Of a stretch of DNA of 64,000 nt, positions 21,340-31,230 are shown piece after piece. Below the pieces are notes generated by a model. The model worked only from the letters and a program-made list of their open reading frames with translations. It was not told where the DNA came from and did not search any database. Positions within the stretch are counted from its first letter, which is position 1. The number at the start of each line of letters is the position of its first letter. Position numbers and translations under genes: made by a program. This DNA is from Hippasteria phrygiana (lineage: Eukaryota; Echinodermata; Asteroidea; Valvatida; Goniasteridae): the NCBI GenBank assembly GCA_037893225.1, contig JAZGUH010000776.1, positions 1-64,000 on the forward strand. The letters are read 5' to 3'.

Positions 21340-21865
21340 TTAAATTACTTTTACCTTTAGCATATTTGTTTGGGCTAAATTTCCCACCCTATTAACTTAA
21401 AAGTTCAATGTTTATTTATGAAACACTTCATGTAACATATTTGTAAATTATTCAAAAGGTATTAAAATGGTTGTTTATGCAGAGAATAAATATATCTTGC
21501 ATCAAATTAAAAACTATTATTGTAAAGTTTTGACGGTCTGTTATATTGTTGTGACAGAGGTTTTAAGCATTCTTTAAAGAAGAAATCTTTAAATTCCATT
21601 CTGTCCTTGAAATATAATCCATATCTGCCCCAACCACTCATTGACGTACGAAATTTTATCAAAATAATTTGATAAAATCCTTTATACTTGGGGAATGCCA
21701 GTTAATTCAGTCATAAAATGCAATTTGCAGCTGCATAGTACCATTTGCTTTGCACAGTTTATTGAGTGTCTGGATTTGAACAGTTACACTGTACAAGTAA
21801 CAGTTACAGCCACATACAAGCTGTGTTTACTGTATTGCCATTGACTTTATGTACAATGTGAGTTT

Positions 21866-22051
21866 ATGCAAATATGGGGTCACTCTACATGGGAATTTGC
21901 ATATATGAATATGATTGGCTACCATACATTTTCATGGACCTCTCACAGTCAAGAGTTTTGGCGGCGAATATTTGGCAACTTATGCCATGATTTGACCAAT
22001 GGGCATAATGCAGCGTGCATAGCAACCAATCAGGTGATTGTAGTGTATAAA
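21866..22051 (+). promoter_or_regulatory. Promoter-like region of the Ngaro-like element
   Basis: The octamer ATGCAAAT (21866-21873) and its inverse ATTTGCAT (about 21894-21901) are followed by attggct (inverse CCAAT, near 21914), ccaat at about 21996 and 22025, and TATAAA at 22046-22051. Octamer, CCAAT and TATA in this order is a compact RNA polymerase II promoter arrangement. It lies about 480 bp upstream of the gag ATG. Confidence 0.5.
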
Positions 22052-22534
22052 GTTTTGGAATTTTGGAGGGAATAGCTCCACATGGTTCATTCTGTCACAG
22101 CTAGCAGAGCAGGCTACATGACTTTTTGGAGTGTGTACACATTTTACACACACGCTGTGTCTGTGCATGTCATGAGTGTTGTGAAGTTCTATCCCATGGA
22201 TAATTTAGCCTGCAGTGTGAATGACTTGGGGAATTATTCTTGAATTTTACATGGACTGGCATGACTGTGGAATTTCTTCTGTATTGCCTTGAATGTGGAT
22301 TGTGATCTACTGAGTAAGCAGTGGCTATTGCACAGGATTTATTTTGAACTTCCAGACATTTTGTTGGCTGCCTTGTTTTGCAAAAGAATTTACTACTACT
22401 AGGCTGTAGGGCCTACACCTAGCTGGAAATTATATTTCTGCCGCTCTCTGCCATGTCTGCTTGAACTGAGGAGCTGGTGGTTTTTAGGATCCCCTTGTTG
22501 CTCAATTCCTGGATAATTCTTGTGCAAAGAAATC

Positions 22535-23869
22535 ATGCCGCGACGACAACAAAAGCAGCCGACTGTTGGAGCTGCGATTAGGCGGATCAACTCACAGCGG
22601 CCACGGAGAAGTTCAGCGAGAATAAATAGGCAGAATACTACTGCCACATCGGCCACAATCCAAGCATGCCAAGTGGCAACGTCAGGTGCAAATGTCACTC
22701 CGTCCGATACACCTTCTCAAGTGTGGCAAATAAACCAGCAGCAAACTGATGGACCTGGTCTTAGGCCTACCGCGCCTGTTGCTGTTGAGCGTAACCCATC
22801 AGTTCCGGCTACTTCTGCAATGGGCCTAGGCCTACCGGAGTTCGGCAATGGGAATTGCATTTCCAGTCCGCAGCCTAATCTTCCAGTGTCGATAGGAGTC
22901 AATCTATCTTCGGGATCAATAACCCCACAGTCTGCAGGTAACTTAGTTGGGTTTGGCCAGATTTCTTGCAATACCGATCAGTCTAACGTTAACGTTAGTA
23001 GGCCTAGTGGCTCTGTCCATGCTGGCATGCCAGTGATTTCTCTAGCCCCTCAGCCTTTGCCGACTCTTAGCAATAGCGCCCCGTTGGGTTACTTACTTCC
23101 AATGGCTATCAAAGCAAAAATATGGCAAGGCACCTTTGTCGATTTGTCCCTTTTGTATAAGGATAATGCTGCTGCTGCAATTGCTAGCATTGACAACAGC
23201 CAGGAATTAGAATTGGCTGTTATTGGGGACAAAATGGTTTTCAAACGGGCTGCGAAACCTCGGAAGAAAATTGACTCACTCGATAAATGGCAGTCGGCAT
23301 TTCACACTTTCATGTCAGTGTACCTCATGAAGCACCCTAATCGCTGGGGAGAATTACTTAAGTACGCAGAGATCATTCGTACAGCAGCTCTCCAATTCCC
23401 TGGGTGGGGTTGGAAAGCTTATGATGACCAATTTAGGTTACGGCAAGAAGCTGACCCAATGCGATCATGGGGGGAAGTGGACACATAATTGTGGCTCACA
23501 GTTGCAGCGGCTGCAGTAACTGCACCAAGTTTTGTTCAGCCCACTTACAGTAATGCGAATTCATCTGGATCTGCAGGGTCCAAGCAAGGCTTTTGTTTTG
23601 CATTCAACAGCCACAAAGGCTGTCAATTTGGGGCATGCCGCTTCCAGCACAAGTGCAGTAAATGTTTCCAGGGAGGTCATGGGGTGCACGTATGCCGCAG
23701 TAATTTCTCTCGTACTGGGGCGGTAAACATGGTAAAGAAGGGCTACACTCGCCCATCTGCAGCTAGTGCAAAACCAGCACAAGCAGAGGTTGGCAAAGCA
23801 ATGGTAAAGAGAGGGGTCGCATTAGGGCAACCTAATGTTACAACTTTTCGTGGCCCCCACACCAATTAA
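22535..23869 (+). pseudogene. Ngaro-like gag, one in-frame stop
   Basis: The ATG at 22535 (MPRRQQKQ) opens about 317 codons: a basic, Ser/Thr/Pro-rich N-terminal half, then a structured part ending FPGWGWKAYDDQFRLRQE. A TAA at 23486-23488 interrupts the frame, which continues without shift as LWLTVAAAAV ... to 23869. That continuation includes a Cys/His-rich segment (CFAFNSHKGCQFGACRFQH, KCSKCFQGGHGVHVC) resembling a nucleic-acid-binding finger. The uninterrupted frame after the stop suggests a recent point mutation or programmed read-through. Gag would form the particle. The start was chosen as the first ATG in frame. Confidence 0.72.
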
Positions 23870-25427
23870 GTTAGATGTACTTAATGAGATGCTTACAGTT
23901 TACCCTAATCATGATGATGCGTGCACTTTGAGAAATGGTTTTAATTTTGGCTTTTCTCTAGGCTTCAATGGCCCACGAGTGGGCCGCCATGCTGACTGTC
24001 TCAAATCTGCAAAAGAATTCCCAAATATTGTTCTGGATAAAATTGAGAAAGAAAAGCAATTCGGTAGGATAGCTGGTCCATTTGATACACCCCCTTTTGC
24101 CCAGCTACAGTGCTCACCCATCGGGCTAGTGCCAAAGCATGAGCCTAACACATACCGTTTAATTCATCACCTTTCCTTTCCAGCTGGGGGTTCCATTAAT
24201 GACTATATCGATCCGGGGCAATGTGTAGTCCATTATGCCTCATTTGATACAGCAGTCGAGTTGGTTCATAAAGCTGGCAGAGGGGCATGGCTAGCAAAAT
24301 CAGATATAAAGTCAGCTTTTCGTTTACTTCCAGTGGCCCCAGCTGACTACGAGCTGCTTGGTTTTACGTTCAGTGGGAAATATTACTATGACAAATGTTT
24401 ACCCATGGGCTGTTCGATCTCGTGTGCACTGTTTGAAAAGTTTAGCACATTTCTTGAATTTAACGCACGCCAGATTTCAAAGTCATCATTAATTACACAC
24501 TACCTTGATGACTTTCTCTTTGTTGACACATCAGGGTCCGGATGTAAACAACTGCTGGACAATTTCATGACAATGTGTAACAAATTGGGGGTTCCCCTTG
24601 CCCTTGAGAAGACAGAAGGTCCACAACAAGTAATAACTTACCTGGGCCTGGAGATTGACTCCCTTCAAATGCAAGTGCGGGTGCCCCCAGTGAAGGTCAC
24701 TGCACTTACAGCTAAAATACAATATGCACTGAGCAAACACAAGTTAACCCTGGTAGAAGTTCAGTCTCTTGTGGGTGCACTGAATTTTGTGTGTAAGGCG
24801 GTAGCACCCGGGAGAGCCTTTCTAAGGCGTCTAATTAGTCTGACAAAAGGCCTAATTAAACCACATCACAGGGTACGGGTATCGGTTGGCGCACGGCAAG
24901 ACTTGGCTATGTGGTTAGAGTTCCTGACCCATTTTAATGGCATATCTACCTTTTGCGATATGGGCTGGGAATCCAATGCAACTTTGGAGTTATTTACAGA
25001 TGCAGCGGCAAGTATCGGTTTTGGTGCATATTTCCAGGGGGAATGGGTACAGGGACGTTGGCCACCATCTGTCCATATAAATCCACCATCCATTGCCTTT
25101 CTGGAATTTTACCCGCTAGTTGTTGCCGTAAAGTGTTGGGCTCCAAAATTGGCCAATAAGAAAGTGCGCTTTCATTCAGATAACATGGCAGTTGTTCACA
25201 TCATCAATGGACAGACGTCCCACTGTCCAAAGATCATCAATCTTCTCAGAATATTTGTGCTGCAGTGTTTACGAGTTAACATTGCATTTAAGGCAGTTCA
25301 CGTCCCAGGGGTGCACAATAATATTGCGGACTCTTTGTCACGTTTCCAGGTAGAGCGTTTTCGGGCTGTAGCGCCCCAGGCACAACTGCACATGAGCCCC
25401 TTGCCCGACCTTCCCCAAGTATGGTAG
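23835..25427 (+). CDS. Ngaro-like reverse transcriptase-RNase H
   Basis: 530 codons, overlapping the end of gag by 35 nt in the +1 frame. RT blocks in order: SPIGLVPKHEPNTYRLIHHL (about residues 95-114), WLAKSDIKSAFRLLPV with the first catalytic Asp, LPMGCSISCALFEKFSTFLE, HYLDDFLFVD (catalytic YLDD, about residue 223) and VITYLGLEID. The RNase H domain follows: LELFTDAAASIGFGAY, FLEFYPLVVAV, VRFHSDNMAVVHII and HNNIADSLSR, giving the D-E-D-D set. It copies the element RNA into DNA. No stop or frameshift is seen, so it could be active. The overlap with gag suggests frameshifting or reinitiation. Confidence 0.88.
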   Translation: MLQLFVAPTPIKLDVLNEMLTVYPNHDDACTLRNGFNFGFSLGFNGPRVGRHADCLKSAKEFPNIVLDKIEKEKQFGRIAGPFDTPPFAQLQCSPIGLVPKHEPNTYRLIHHLSFPAGGSINDYIDPGQCVVHYASFDTAVELVHKAGRGAWLAKSDIKSAFRLLPVAPADYELLGFTFSGKYYYDKCLPMGCSISCALFEKFSTFLEFNARQISKSSLITHYLDDFLFVDTSGSGCKQLLDNFMTMCNKLGVPLALEKTEGPQQVITYLGLEIDSLQMQVRVPPVKVTALTAKIQYALSKHKLTLVEVQSLVGALNFVCKAVAPGRAFLRRLISLTKGLIKPHHRVRVSVGARQDLAMWLEFLTHFNGISTFCDMGWESNATLELFTDAAASIGFGAYFQGEWVQGRWPPSVHINPPSIAFLEFYPLVVAVKCWAPKLANKKVRFHSDNMAVVHIINGQTSHCPKIINLLRIFVLQCLRVNIAFKAVHVPGVHNNIADSLSRFQVERFRAVAPQAQLHMSPLPDLPQVW

Positions 25428-26365
25428 GGTCAGAGATGGACCGTTTGTTATCATTGGCTTGGACAGCAAACACTCACAAGACTTATGCCAGTGGCTGGCA
25501 TGCTTTTGGTCGATTTATGCAGCAAAGCCGTCATGAAGCAGTTCTCCCAGCCACAGTACAAATGGTGCGGGAATTTGTGGCATGGTTGTCATTACAGAAT
25601 ATGTCCCCCTCAACAATTTCAACATATGTAACGGGGGTGGGTCATTTCCATATGGTGCAAGGTTGGTCGGATCCCACTAAGGATTTCCTAATTTCCAAGC
25701 TTTTAGAGGGAGCCCGTCGGGACAGTCCCATAGTCGATGACAGGGTACCTATTTCACTGCCTATTCTATTAAAAATCTTGCAGTCGTTGCCAGTGGTGTG
25801 CACGTCCCATTACGAAAGTACCATGTTCAAAGCAGTTATGCTATGTGCTTTCTTTGGTTTCATGCGTGTAGGGGAGTTTGCAGCAAATTCTGGGCATACA
25901 GTACAGGAGTCCGCTATGCGTATTGGGGATGTGCGTTTTTGTTGTTCGCACAAGGCTGAAAATGCAGTTGAAATTTCCATGAGACGCAGTAAAACAAATC
26001 AATTTGGCCCCCCTCAAATTGTTTGTTTAGCACAAGCTGATGATTCAACACTTTGTCCAGTCCAAGCTCTGCATGCATTTATTTTAATACGCCCGAAACA
26101 GCAAGGTATTCTGTTCTGTCATTTTGATGGAAGTCCGCTTACCAAGTTTCAGTTCAGTGCTGTCCTCAAGAAGGCATTAGTACATTTAGGGCTTGTGGGG
26201 CAAAATTTCCAGTCTCACTCATTTCGGATAGGTGCAGCAACAACAGCGTATGACTTGGGGGTCCCCTTACCCAACATTCAGGAATTGGGCCGCTGGCGCT
26301 CACAAGCAGTGCTTTCATATATCCGTCCGCATGTTTCACATCCAGGTTCACATCCTACTGGATAG
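25421..26365 (+). CDS. Tyrosine recombinase (integrase) of the Ngaro-like element
   Basis: 314 codons. The ATG overlaps the RT stop (ATGGTAG, 25421-25427), a stop-start arrangement suggesting coupled translation. The N-terminal half has the SAM-like core-binding pattern (THKTYASGWHAFGRFM ... SPSTISTYVTGVGHFH). The catalytic half shows FFGFMRVGEFA (first Arg), HSFRIGAAT (His-x-x-Arg), LGRWRSQAVLSYIR (Trp in the H/W position and the nucleophilic Tyr). It would integrate a circular DNA intermediate by strand exchange, which leaves no target duplication. Intact. Confidence 0.9.
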   Translation: MVGSEMDRLLSLAWTANTHKTYASGWHAFGRFMQQSRHEAVLPATVQMVREFVAWLSLQNMSPSTISTYVTGVGHFHMVQGWSDPTKDFLISKLLEGARRDSPIVDDRVPISLPILLKILQSLPVVCTSHYESTMFKAVMLCAFFGFMRVGEFAANSGHTVQESAMRIGDVRFCCSHKAENAVEISMRRSKTNQFGPPQIVCLAQADDSTLCPVQALHAFILIRPKQQGILFCHFDGSPLTKFQFSAVLKKALVHLGLVGQNFQSHSFRIGAATTAYDLGVPLPNIQELGRWRSQAVLSYIRPHVSHPGSHPTG

Positions 26366-26409
26366 TTTCATGCAGTTTTGTCTAACCGTTTTGATTTTCC
26401 TTGGCATGA

Positions 26410-26943
26410 TTAGGTTCCGCAACGGCTTGGATAGTTGGGGACTCACTTGTTCGTCGTGCTCGTCGACCACTGGGTGTTCCTGTACAAATTTCCTGGAATG
26501 GCAGGGGTGGGGCTGGTTTGTGTGACCTCCCTGATATGCTGTGCTCCATGAGGTCTCCTCCCCCAGCTGTTTTAATTGTACACTTGGGAAGTAATGATTT
26601 AGTTCGTTCTGACCTATTTCAAATTAGGCAGAGAATTGCATACTTCATGCAATTTTGTGTGCAGTCTTACCCCCATACTTTAGTTGTGTGGTCCGCCATT
26701 TTGCCAAGACTATTTTATTTTGGGGCCAATGATCAAAGTGCCTTGGAGCACACCCGCCGCTCAATTAATAGGTGGGCACGGTCCCGATGCAAGCATTTTG
26801 GGGTTTCCTTTTTACCCCATGACAAATTTCATTGGAAAAATCATGCTCTGTTCCATCGAGATGGGGTTCACCTAAATGATGCGGGTACGAGCATATTGCT
26901 GTTGGACTTTGTAGCAGGCATTGCGTCTCACATCATTCAGTAA
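26410..26943 (+). CDS. SGNH/GDSL-type hydrolase domain of the Ngaro-like element
   Basis: The frame is open from 26410 to a TAA at 26941-26943 but has no ATG before block I. Motifs: WIVGDSLVRRARRP (block I, nucleophile Ser near 26442), GRGGAG (block II Gly), LIVHLGSNDL (block III Asn) and RDGVHLNDAG (block V Asp-x-x-His). All four SGNH catalytic positions are therefore present. It follows the recombinase after 44 nt. A pyrimidine-rich stretch with ctaac and ending in attag (26388-26412) looks like a splice acceptor, so the domain may be spliced to the recombinase ORF or reached by reinitiation. Its role in transposition is unknown; SGNH esterases also occur in some LINE ORF1 proteins. Confidence 0.82.
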   Translation, partial: LGSATAWIVGDSLVRRARRPLGVPVQISWNGRGGAGLCDLPDMLCSMRSPPPAVLIVHLGSNDLVRSDLFQIRQRIAYFMQFCVQSYPHTLVVWSAILPRLFYFGANDQSALEHTRRSINRWARSRCKHFGVSFLPHDKFHWKNHALFHRDGVHLNDAGTSILLLDFVAGIASHIIQ

Positions 26944-27282
26944 GTGGCTGCAATGCAGAGCGTTATGTGACTCCTGTCAGATGAGGTTTGACTAAATAGT
27001 TAAAAAGTTGTCTTCCTCCTGTTGGGGCGCGCTGTGCGCGTGTGGCGTTTGAAACAGGAATGGAAGACTCATTCCCTTATACACACATGAGTTTTTATTG
27101 TTGCTATGGCTATTGTTACTAATGTTGATAATTGCTCTGTAATACAGTGTGATGTTAAAAGTGTAAGGGAACAGCCACTCCCTCTGTTGTACCGTAAGGG
27201 GTTGGTTGTATGTATGTCCCATATTACAACCAGGCTGTTGCTAAAAAATTTATGACATAATTACATGTGCTTATATGATTCT

Positions 27283-27391
27283 GGCATGATTAGCCAGTGG
27301 GCCTGATTGGGCCTGGGAGCCCATTCATTGACATTTGACATGATTATAGCCGGCGGGCCTGATTAGCCCTGGGGCCTGGGAGCCCATTTTC
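27283..27391 (+). repeat. Tandem duplication in the 3' region of the Ngaro-like element
   Basis: Two ~54-bp units each run from (g)gcatgatta/gacatgatta through ggcctgatt to gcctgggagcccatt. GC-rich and hairpin-prone (gggcct/aggccc words). Function unknown. Confidence 0.6.
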
Positions 27392-27513
27392 AGTTGGCCT
27401 GTTGAGGCCTTTGTTTATGCCCTGGGTGGCCATACATTGTGTACTTTATACCTGCTTTACATCTTGTTGATGCCAGCTTGCCCTCATCATTTTGGTATCT
27501 GGCACAAGTTTGG

Positions 27514-27519
27514 AATAAA
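27514..27519 (+). terminator. Polyadenylation signal AATAAA
   Basis: AATAAA lies about 570 bp past the hydrolase stop, in the 3' region of the retroelement, and is a plausible end of its transcript. Confidence 0.5.
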
Positions 27520-27814
27520 ACAGAAAAGCTGTGGCTAAACAACAAAAATTGGTTTGGAACATATCCGTCCTTTTAATGAGTCCAAGTATAACAACAACCC
27601 AAACATAATTTACCTGATTTTGTTAAACAAATTTTCCCTCATTTTTAATATGTTATGACAGGGGTTAAGTTCAGATTAAATTCAAGCATTTCTTTTCGGC
27701 TGCGGCGCTGTTAGTTGCCCACAAATTGCTTGTAAAAATTGCCTTGTGTGACAAGGCCCTAACACTAATTTTAATATTCTTAACTAGCTTACTCTATTTT
27801 TCCATCAACTTCAG

Positions 27815-27954
27815 GAGAGATCAACATCCGGCTCCTGGTTGTCAAGACCTCATGGCCACCCAAGATCATCATGGACAGAACTGGAATGGCCTAGTGAGAT
27901 AGACAGCATGCAGGCCTAGATCAGCACAATAGACCTACGCTGTTTAGTAGATGA
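27815..27954 (+). repeat. First cassette: exon-like unit with splice-site flanks
   Basis: The left flank tatttttccatcaacttcag is a pyrimidine-rich 3' splice-site-like sequence and the right flank is atga|GTAAGTC, a strong 5' splice-site match. Frame 1 from the acceptor is open for about 34 codons in class A and B copies (ending at a TAG in ggc[c/t]tag). In class B' it is closed at codon 3 (GAG AGA TGA), so protein coding is unlikely to be the conserved function. This array-edge copy is diverged (acatccgg, cctcatgg). Confidence 0.7.
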
Positions 27955-28171
27955 GTAAGTCTAACACTCTCTCTACCTCTGAATCTCATTCTCTCTTACT
28001 CTCACATTCTAACCCGATCACTAGCACTTGCACTGTAACACTTGCACTGTAACCCTTGCACTGTAACACTTGCACTCGAACCTTAACCCTATCACTTGAA
28101 CTCAAACCCTTAACTCTAACACTAATTTAAATATTCCTAACTCGCTTACTCTATTTTTCCATCAACTTCAG

Positions 28172-28310
28172 GAGAGATCAACCTCCGGCTCCTGGCTGTC
28201 AAGACCTCGGGCCACCCAAGATCATCATGGACAGAACTGGAATGGCCTAGTGAGATAGACAACATGCAGGCTTAGATCAGCACAATAGACCTATGCTGTT
28301 TAGTAGATGA
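28172..28310 (+). repeat. Cassette with the only length change
   Basis: One base is missing (cctcgggcc where other copies have cctcgaggcc). All 43 other copies counted are exactly 140 bp. Confidence 0.75.
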
Positions 28311-28376
28311 GTAAGTCTAACACTCTCTCTACCTCTGACTATCCTTCTCTCTTACTCTCACATTCTAACCCGATCA

Positions 28377-28565
28377 CTTGCACTGTAACACTTGCACCGT
28401 AACACTTGCACCGTAACACTTGCACCGTAACACTTGCACCGTAACACTTGCACCGTAACACTTGCACCGTAACACTTGCACCGTAACACTTGCACCGTAA
28501 CACTTGCACCGTAACACTTGCACCGTAACACTTGCACCGTAACACTTGCACCGTAACACTTGCAC
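28377..28565 (+). repeat. 14-bp minisatellite, variant GTAACACTTGCACC
   Basis: About 13 copies. This C-ending variant is confined to this edge interval; the rest of the array uses GTAACACTCGCACT or GTAACACTTGCACT. Confidence 0.85.
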
Positions 28566-29665
28566 TCGAACCTTAACCCTAACACTTGAACTCAAACCCT
28601 TAACTCTAACACTAATTTTAATATTCCTAACTCGCTTACTATATTTTTCCATCAACTTCAGGAGAGATCAACCTCTGGCTCCTGGCTGACAAGACCTCGA
28701 GGCCACCCAAGATCATCATGGACAGAACTGGAATGGCCTTGTGAGATAGACAGCATGCAGGCTTAGATCGGCACAATAGACCTACGCTGTTTAGTAGATG
28801 AGTAAGTCTAACACTCTCTCTACCTCTGACTCTCCTTCTCTCTTACTCTCACATTCTAACCCGATCACTAGCACTGTAACACTTGCACTCGAACCTTAAC
28901 CCTAACACTTGCACTCGAACCTTAACCCTAACACTTGCACTGTAACACTTGAACTCAAACCCTTAACTCTAACACCAATTTTAATATCCCTAACTCGCTT
29001 ACTCTATTTTTCCATCAACTTCAGGAGAGAGCAACCTCCGGCTCCTGGCTGTCAAGACCTCGAGGCCACCCAAGATCATCATAAACAGAACTGGAATGGC
29101 CTTGTGAGATAGACAGCATGCAGGCTTAGATCAGCACAATAGACCTACGCTGTTTAGTAGATGAGTAAGTCTAACACTCTCTCTACCTCTGACTCTCCTT
29201 CTCTCTTACTCTCACATTCTAACCCAAACACTAGCACTTGCACTGTAACACTTGCACTCGAACCCTAACACTTGAACTCGAACCTTTAACCCTAACACTT
29301 GAACTCGAACCTTAACCCTAACACTTGAACTCGAACCTTAACCCTAACACTTGAACTCGAACCTTAACCCTAACACTTGAACTCGAACCTTTAACCCTAA
29401 CACTTGAACTCGAACCTTAACTCTAATAGTAATTTTAATATTCCTAACTCACTTACTATATTTTTCCATCAACTTCAGGAGAGATCAACCTCTGGCTCCT
29501 GGCTGTCAAGACCTCGAGGCCACCCAAGATCATCATGGACAGAACTGGAATGGCCTTGTGAGATAGGCAGCATGCAGGCCTAGATCAGCACAATAGACCT
29601 ACACTGTTTAGTACATGAGTAAGTCTAACACTCACTCTACCTCTGACTCTCCTTCTCTCTTACTC

Positions 29666-29870
29666 CTGTAACACTCGCACTGTAACACTCGCACTGTAAC
29701 ACTCGCACTGTAACACTCGCACTGTAACACTCGCACTGTAACACTCGCACTGTAACACTCGCACTGTAACACTCGCACTGTAACACTCGCACTGTAACAC
29801 TCGCACTGTAACACTCGCACTGTAACACTCGCACTGTAACACTCGCACTGTAACACTCGAACTGTAACAC
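29666..29870 (+). repeat. 14-bp minisatellite GTAACACTCGCACT
   Basis: About 14 copies follow the B cassette at 29479. The same block, in varying copy number, follows every B and B' cassette to the window end. The minus strand is stop-free in all three frames. Confidence 0.9.
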
Positions 29871-30360
29871 TTGAACTCGAACCTTAACCCTAACACTTGA
29901 ACTCGAACCTTAACCCTAACACTTGAACTCGAACCTTTAACCCTAACACTTGAACTCGAACCTTAACTCTAACAGTAATTTTAATATTCCTAACTCACTT
30001 ACTATATTTTTCCATCAACTTCAGGAGAGATCAACCTCTGGCTCCTGGCTGTCAAGACCTCGAGGCCACCCAAGATCATCGTGGACAGAACTGGAATGGC
30101 CTTGTGAGATAGACAGCATGCAGGCTTAGATCAGCACAATAGCCCTACGCTGTTTAGTAGATGAGTAAGTCTAACACTCTCTCTACCTCTGACTCTCCTT
30201 CTTTCTTACTCTCACATTCTAACCCGATCACTCGCACTGTAACACTCGCACTGTAACACTCGCACTGTAACACTCGCACTGTAACACTCGCACTGTAACA
30301 CTCGCACGGTAACACTCGCACGGTAACACTCGCACGGTAACACTCGCACGGTAACACTCG

Positions 30361-30836
30361 CACCCTAACACTCGCACCCTAACACTCGCACCCTAACACT
30401 CGCACCCTAACACTCGCACCCTAACACTCGCACCCTAACACTCGCACCCTAACACTCGCACCCTAACACTCGCACCCTAACACTCGCACCCTAACACTCG
30501 CACCCTAACACTCGCACCCTAACACTCGCACCCTAACACTCGCACCCTAACACTCGCACCCTAACACTCGCACCCTAACACTCGCACCCTAACACTCGCA
30601 CCCTAACACTCGCACCCTAACACTCGCACCCTAACACTCGCACCCTAACACTCGCACCCTAACACTCGCACCCTAACACTCGCACCCTAACACTCGCACC
30701 CTAACACTCGCACCCTAACACTCGCACCCTAACACTCGCACCCTAACACTCGCACCCTAACACTCGCACCCTAACACTCGCACCCTAACACTCGCACCCT
30801 AACACTCGCACCCTAACACTCGCACCCTAACACTTG
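30361..30836 (+). repeat. 14-bp minisatellite CACCCTAACACTCG, 34 copies
   Basis: Uniform repeat with the telomere-like word CCCTAA every 14 bp, found only at this place in the window. It follows copies with CACTGTAA and then CACGGTAA (30235-30360), so the GTAA to CCTAA change is seen stepwise and then amplified. Confidence 0.92.
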
Positions 30837-31230
30837 CACTCGAACCTTAACACTTGCGCACTCGAACCTTAACCCTAACACTTGCGCAGTCGAACCTTAA
30901 CCCTAACACTTGCGCAGTCGAACCTTAACCCTAACACTTGCGCAGTCGAACCTTAACCCTAACACTTGCGCACTCGAACCTTAACCCTAACACTTGCGCA
31001 CTCGAACCTTAACCCTAACACTTGCGCACTCGAACCTTGACCCTAACACTTGCGAACTCGAACCTTGACCCTAACACTTGCGAACTCGAACCTTGACCCT
31101 AACACTTGCGAACTCGAACCTTGACCCTAACACTTGAACTCGAACCTTGACCCTAACACTTGAACTCGAACCTTGACCCTAACACTTGAACTCGAACCTT
31201 GACCCTAACACTTGAACTCGAACCTTAACT
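30837..31230 (+). repeat. 28-bp to 26-bp minisatellite transition
   Basis: Units start with a gcgcactcgaacc or gcgcagtcgaacc form (28 bp), become gcgaactcgaacc and then gaactcgaacc (26 bp), while cttaaccc changes to cttgaccc. Variants are grouped in runs, as expected from slippage or unequal exchange. Confidence 0.85.

Larger units (their letters stand above)
21866..27540 (+). mobile_element. Ngaro-like tyrosine-recombinase retrotransposon, nearly complete
   Basis: Four consecutive reading frames (gag, RT-RNase H, tyrosine recombinase, SGNH hydrolase) lie on one strand with overlaps or very short gaps, followed by an AATAAA at 27514. Using a tyrosine recombinase in place of a DDE integrase defines the DIRS/Ngaro order. 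There is no methyltransferase domain, and the LPMGCSISC and HYLDDF RT blocks favour Ngaro over DIRS. I could not find the split direct or inverted terminal repeats expected of these groups. The outer boundaries are therefore approximate, taken from the promoter-like region and the polyadenylation signal. Confidence 0.75.

Noticed and set aside
22399..22698. 99-codon minus frame opposite the retroelement gag
   Set aside because: It is a shadow of the gag start on the other strand and has no recognisable domain.
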